Source: Saprospiraceae bacterium
Lineage (GTDB): Bacteria > Bacteroidota > Bacteroidia > Chitinophagales > Saprospiraceae
Reading direction: 5' to 3'
DNA length: 8,335 bases
Assembly: GCA_020850025.1 (NCBI GenBank)
Contig: JADZFI010000343.1
Span: 1 to 8,335 of the forward strand
The translations under genes and the position numbers were made by a program. The notes under the pieces are model-generated. The model was given only the letters and a program-made list of their open reading frames with translations. It searched no databases and was not told where the DNA came from. Below, piece by piece: positions 5,352-8,335 of this stretch. Within the stretch, counting starts at the first letter, position 1. Each line of letters begins with the position of its first letter.

Positions 5352-7795
5352 TGCGCACTATGTACGCCGACATCATTCTTCCCCTCGCCCTTCCCAAACG
5401 CACTTACACCTATTCCGTACCGGAATCGGTGGCTGCGCTCATTCAACCCGGGGTGCGGGTGGAGGTTCAGTTCGGGCGTAGCAAACGGTACAGCGGACTG
5501 GTGGAACGCGTGCACCATCAGGCGCCGGATTATGAGGTAAAACCCATTCTTTCCGTACTGGATGAGGTAACCGTAGTAACGCCCCAGCAATTCCGGCTCT
5601 GGGACTGGATGGCCGATTACTACTGCTGCACCCTGGGCGAAGTGATGAGCGCCGCTCTGCCTGGTCACCTCAAACTCACCAGCGAAACCCGGCTGGTATT
5701 CAACGATCAATACGGCGACAACTTCTCCGATCTCGATGACGAGGAATATTTGATCGCCGAAGGACTTCATATCCAGCAGGAAATTGTGGTGGAGGATGCC
5801 CGGAAGATCCTGAATAAAAAAACAGTGTTCCCGGTCATACAGCGACTGCTCAACAAGGGCGTGCTTTTTATCCGGGAAGAATTGCAGGAAAAATTCAAGC
5901 CCCGGAAAGTCACCGCCCTGCGCCTGGCCGAGCCATACCGCAGTCAGCCGGAACAGCTTCGCCAGGTAATGTCTGACCTGAGCGGCAAGGAACGCCAGCT
6001 GGAAATCCTGATGGCCTACCTGACGCTGGAAAAACGCCAGCCCATCGTACTGAAGCAGGAGGTACTGCAAAAAGCGGATGTTACCAAAGCCTCCCTCAAT
6101 ACCGTGATCAAAAAGGGAATTCTGGAAAAATATGCCAGAGAGGTGAGCAGGCTTGGCGGGTATGAAGACGAGCTGGTGGAAGCCGACACCTTGAGCGCTC
6201 AACAGGAGCGCGCGGTACAAGAGCTGAAGGCTCAGGATAAAAAAGTGACCCTGCTCCACGGCGTTACCGGCTCCGGAAAAACAAGGGTGTACGTGGAAAT
6301 GATGCGTGAGGTCATCCGAAATGGCGGGCAGGTATTGTATCTGCTCCCGGAAATCGGGCTTACCACCCAGATCATTCACCGGCTGCAAAAGGTATTTGGC
6401 AACGAGATCTCGGTGTACCACTCCCGGATCAATACCCAGGAACGGGTGGAGGTTTGGAAGTCGGCCGCAGCCGGAAAATCTGTCATTCTCGCCGCCCGCA
6501 GCGGACTTTTCCTGCCGTTCAAACAATTAGACCTGGTGATCGTTGACGAGGAACACGATCCCTCCTTCAAGCAATACGACCCGGCGCCGCGCTATCACGC
6601 CCGGGATACCGCCATTTTTCTGGCGAGTTTGTACGGCGCAAAAACCCTGCTCGGCACTGCCACACCCTCCCTGGAAAACTGGCACAATGTAGAAACCGGG
6701 AAATTCGGACTGGTGGAAATGCCCGAGCGATTCGGCGGGCTTCAATTGCCGGAGGTGCAAACCATAGATCTGCGGGAGCAGCTCAAACACCGTCAAATGC
6801 AGAGCATTTTCTCCAAACCTCTGCTTGATCAACTGCAAATTGCCCTCGATAACGGCGAACAGGCCATCCTGTTCCAAAACCGTCGCGGGTACGCCCCCAT
6901 GCTCGAGTGCGAGGTTTGCGGCTGGAATGCCATGTGCCGCCACTGCGATGTAAGCCTCACCTACCATAAACACACCCACCGCCTGCGCTGCCATTACTGC
7001 GGTTATGTGCAGGAGCCGGCAAAGGTTTGCCCGGCCTGCGGTTCCGGGAAAATCACCTTCAAAGGTTTTGGTACGGAAAAAATTGAAGACGAACTCAAGC
7101 TGTTCCTGCCCAATGCCAAAATTGGCCGAATGGATCTCGACACGGCGGGCACCAAAAGCAACCTGAGCGCCTTGCTCAATGATTTTGAAGAAAAACGCCT
7201 GGATATTCTGGTGGGCACGCAGATGGTGACCAAGGGTCTTGATTTCGACAATGTAGGCCTGGTGGGCGTGCTGGGCGCCGACGCTCTCACCAAGTTCCCG
7301 GATTTCCGCTCCGGCGAACGCGCCTTTCATTTGCTGACCCAGGTGGCTGGTCGGGCCGGGCGCAAAAACAAACGCGGGCTGGTGCTCATTCAGGCATTTG
7401 ACCCGGGGCATCCGGTCATTAAAGAAGTGCTGGCGCACGATTTTCCCAGCTTTATGCAACGGGAAATGCAGGAGCGCATGACCTTCAAATACCCGCCGTT
7501 TTACCGGCTGATTCATTTGGAGCTGCGGCACAAGGAGCCGAAAATCGTAAATGAAGCGGCCTCCTTTTATGCCAAAACCCTCCGCGCCAAACTTGGCGAC
7601 CGTGTATTGGGGCCGGTCATTCCCAACATCGCCCGGATACGGAACTACTTCGGACAGAACATCATGCTCAAGCTGGAAAAATCCGCCCCGGTGATCAGCG
7701 GCGCCAAAAGCCTCATCCGGCAAACCACCGAAATCATGTTGGGCAAACCCGGCTGGAGTCAGGTGCAGGTGGCAGTGGATGTGGACCCGGTGTAG
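5351..7795 (+). CDS. priA: Primosomal protein N' (replication restart helicase PriA)
   Basis: 814 residues from ATG 5351, a full-length PriA. It recognises stalled forks and D-loops, unwinds with 3'-5' polarity and loads the replicative helicase. The N-terminal DNA-binding domain starts YADIILPLALPKRTYTYSVP. The helicase core has Walker A GVTGSGKT (304-311), the Walker B DEEH box (399-402) and GTATPS (435-440). Eight cysteines form the two zinc sites: C520, C523, C529, C532, C547, C550, C560, C563. The second helicase lobe has GTQMVTKGLDF (622-632) and QVAGRAGR (664-671). No key residue is missing. ATG 5351 and ATG 5360 are both plausible starts; a TTG at 5348 is less likely. There is no ribosome-binding site and no separate promoter match nearby. 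The ATG overlaps the TGA of the toxin remnant, so priA may be read from the antitoxin promoter. Confidence 0.97.
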   Translation: MRTMYADIILPLALPKRTYTYSVPESVAALIQPGVRVEVQFGRSKRYSGLVERVHHQAPDYEVKPILSVLDEVTVVTPQQFRLWDWMADYYCCTLGEVMSAALPGHLKLTSETRLVFNDQYGDNFSDLDDEEYLIAEGLHIQQEIVVEDARKILNKKTVFPVIQRLLNKGVLFIREELQEKFKPRKVTALRLAEPYRSQPEQLRQVMSDLSGKERQLEILMAYLTLEKRQPIVLKQEVLQKADVTKASLNTVIKKGILEKYAREVSRLGGYEDELVEADTLSAQQERAVQELKAQDKKVTLLHGVTGSGKTRVYVEMMREVIRNGGQVLYLLPEIGLTTQIIHRLQKVFGNEISVYHSRINTQERVEVWKSAAAGKSVILAARSGLFLPFKQLDLVIVDEEHDPSFKQYDPAPRYHARDTAIFLASLYGAKTLLGTATPSLENWHNVETGKFGLVEMPERFGGLQLPEVQTIDLREQLKHRQMQSIFSKPLLDQLQIALDNGEQAILFQNRRGYAPMLECEVCGWNAMCRHCDVSLTYHKHTHRLRCHYCGYVQEPAKVCPACGSGKITFKGFGTEKIEDELKLFLPNAKIGRMDLDTAGTKSNLSALLNDFEEKRLDILVGTQMVTKGLDFDNVGLVGVLGADALTKFPDFRSGERAFHLLTQVAGRAGRKNKRGLVLIQAFDPGHPVIKEVLAHDFPSFMQREMQERMTFKYPPFYRLIHLELRHKEPKIVNEAASFYAKTLRAKLGDRVLGPVIPNIARIRNYFGQNIMLKLEKSAPVISGAKSLIRQTTEIMLGKPGWSQVQVAVDVDPV

Positions 7796-7804
7796 GAGCA
7801 TGTT

Positions 7805-7856
7805 ATTTCGCACAGATGTTTCGCACAGATGTTTCGCACAGATGTTTCGCACAGAT
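7805..7856. repeat. Tandem 13-mer array, 4 units (GTTTCGCACAGAT)
   Basis: Four consecutive 13-base units: the first is ATTTCGCACAGAT (7805-7817), followed by three identical copies of GTTTCGCACAGAT (7818-7830, 7831-7843, 7844-7856). Only the last unit is part of the inverted-repeat stem; the first three have no partner on the right side, so they look like a later local expansion. Confidence 0.92.
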
Positions 7857-7963
7857 TTTACACAGATTCTTTGCACAGATTTCACACAGATTTTTAATCA
7901 CTTTGGAGCTAAAATCTGTGTAAAATCTGTGCAAAGAATCTGTGTGAAATCTGTGCGAAACAT
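7805..7963. repeat. CACAGAT repeat cluster with 53-bp near-perfect inverted repeat
   Basis: A cluster of short repeats between two convergent genes. The left side has seven copies of CACAGAT (starts 7811, 7824, 7837, 7850, 7861, 7874, 7885; spacing 13, 13, 13, 11, 13, 11). The right side has four copies of its complement ATCTGTG (starts 7914, 7925, 7938, 7949; spacing 11, 13, 11). The arms 7842-7894 and 7911-7963 are complementary over 53 bases with two mismatches, around a 16-base loop. The structure would serve both strands as a transcription stop, though no T-run follows it. The right arm ends on the first base of the stop triplet of the - strand gene. Confidence 0.88.
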
Positions 7964-8335
7964 TATCTTACCAGAGCCACGAACAACTCCGGCAACTCCC
8001 CTTTTCCTCCCCAACGGCGATTCAGATGCCTGGCAATGGCTTGGATCAGTTGTTCGTAGGGCACAATTTCCAGCTCATGTGCCTGATTGCTGAGTTGCAG
8101 GGGCGCGGCGCGCAGCTCGGTCAGGTAGGGTTCTGCCCGGGAAAGAAAACGATCACGATCGTAGTGGTATTTGGATAAAATGGTGAGCATTTTAATGAAC
8201 AACTGTGAGCGGTGGGTTTCTTCGCTGTTTCGAAGGTAGCGTTCGCGGTATTTTTCCAGCGCAGCAATTCGGTCCCACACTTCATCATCGCGCTCTTCCA
8301 AAAACAGTAACAGAATTTCTGCCGCCAGCACCGCA
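7963..8335 (-). CDS. C-terminal part of an unrecognised helical protein (5' end outside window)
   Basis: The frame runs off the right edge, and at least 123 residues are present up to TAA (7965-7963 on the - strand). A GTG at 8331-8329 is not the likely start because the frame stays open to the edge. The sequence is charged and predicted mostly helical: EILLLFLEERDDEVWDRIAA, then RYLRNSEETHRSQLFIKMLT, then QAHELEIVPYEQLIQAIARH, ending LPELFVALVR. There are no membrane segments and no cysteines. It resembles in style uncharacterised helical proteins I associate with Saprospiria-type genomes, but I cannot name a family or a function. It converges on priA, and its stop codon touches the CACAGAT inverted repeat. 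Confidence 0.6.
   Translation of the reverse strand, partial: AVLAAEILLLFLEERDDEVWDRIAALEKYRERYLRNSEETHRSQLFIKMLTILSKYHYDRDRFLSRAEPYLTELRAAPLQLSNQAHELEIVPYEQLIQAIARHLNRRWGGKGELPELFVALVR

Noticed and set aside
5279..6526. Long open frame (415 codons) on the - strand opposite priA
   Set aside because: Antisense shadow of priA: the + strand frame has all the PriA motifs, while this one is low-complexity, rich in H, F and G, and has no recognisable domain.
6527..7885. Long open frame (452 codons) on the - strand opposite the 3' half of priA and the CACAGAT repeat
   Set aside because: Also antisense to priA. Its N-terminal part is the translated repeat (RICVKSVRNICAKHLCE), not a natural protein start.
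7805..7963. CRISPR array
   Set aside because: The units are 11-13 bases with no unique spacers, and half are in inverted orientation.
7779..8093. Possible small gene on the + strand crossing the CACAGAT repeats
   Set aside because: It overlaps the end of priA and the opposing gene, and its sequence is translated repeat (FRTDFTQ-like units).

Overview
The window looks like a chromosomal stretch of a member of the Bacteroidota, possibly of the Saprospiria type. Evidence for this: no start codon is preceded by a purine-rich ribosome-binding site; two good matches to the Bacteroidota promoter (TTG ... TAnnTTTG) lie in the one divergent intergenic region; and a DUF3667 membrane protein and a short RelE-partner-type antitoxin are families common in that phylum. 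The finer placement is only an impression.

Layout, left to right. (1) 1-217: the C-terminal end of an unrecognised + strand gene. (2) 410-1273 and 1345-1959, + strand: a zinc-ribbon/DUF3667 membrane protein, then a class I SAM-dependent methyltransferase. (3) 2025-3314 and 3582-4853, - strand: a DadA-like FAD-dependent amino-acid dehydrogenase, and upstream of it purA (adenylosuccinate synthetase). The gap between them is almost completely filled by a 271-bp nested inverted repeat. (4) 4854-5014: divergent promoter region for purA (-) and a small antitoxin gene (+). (5) 5015-5351: an intact antitoxin gene followed by only the last ~30 codons of its RelE/ParE-type toxin, i.e. a broken toxin-antitoxin module. 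(6) 5351-7795: priA, the primosomal replication-restart helicase, whose ATG overlaps the stop codon of the toxin remnant. (7) 7805-7963: a second large inverted repeat, made of CACAGAT-containing 11/13-mers, between the convergent ends of priA and the last gene. (8) 7963-8335, - strand: the C-terminal part of an unrecognised helical protein that runs off the window.

The genes do not form one pathway. purA (AMP synthesis) and priA (replication restart) are housekeeping genes; the rest is accessory or unassigned. No convincing new multi-gene system is visible. The parts that repay attention are non-coding or decayed: two large palindromic repeat elements that end exactly at gene borders, and the toxin remnant that may tie priA expression to an old antitoxin promoter.
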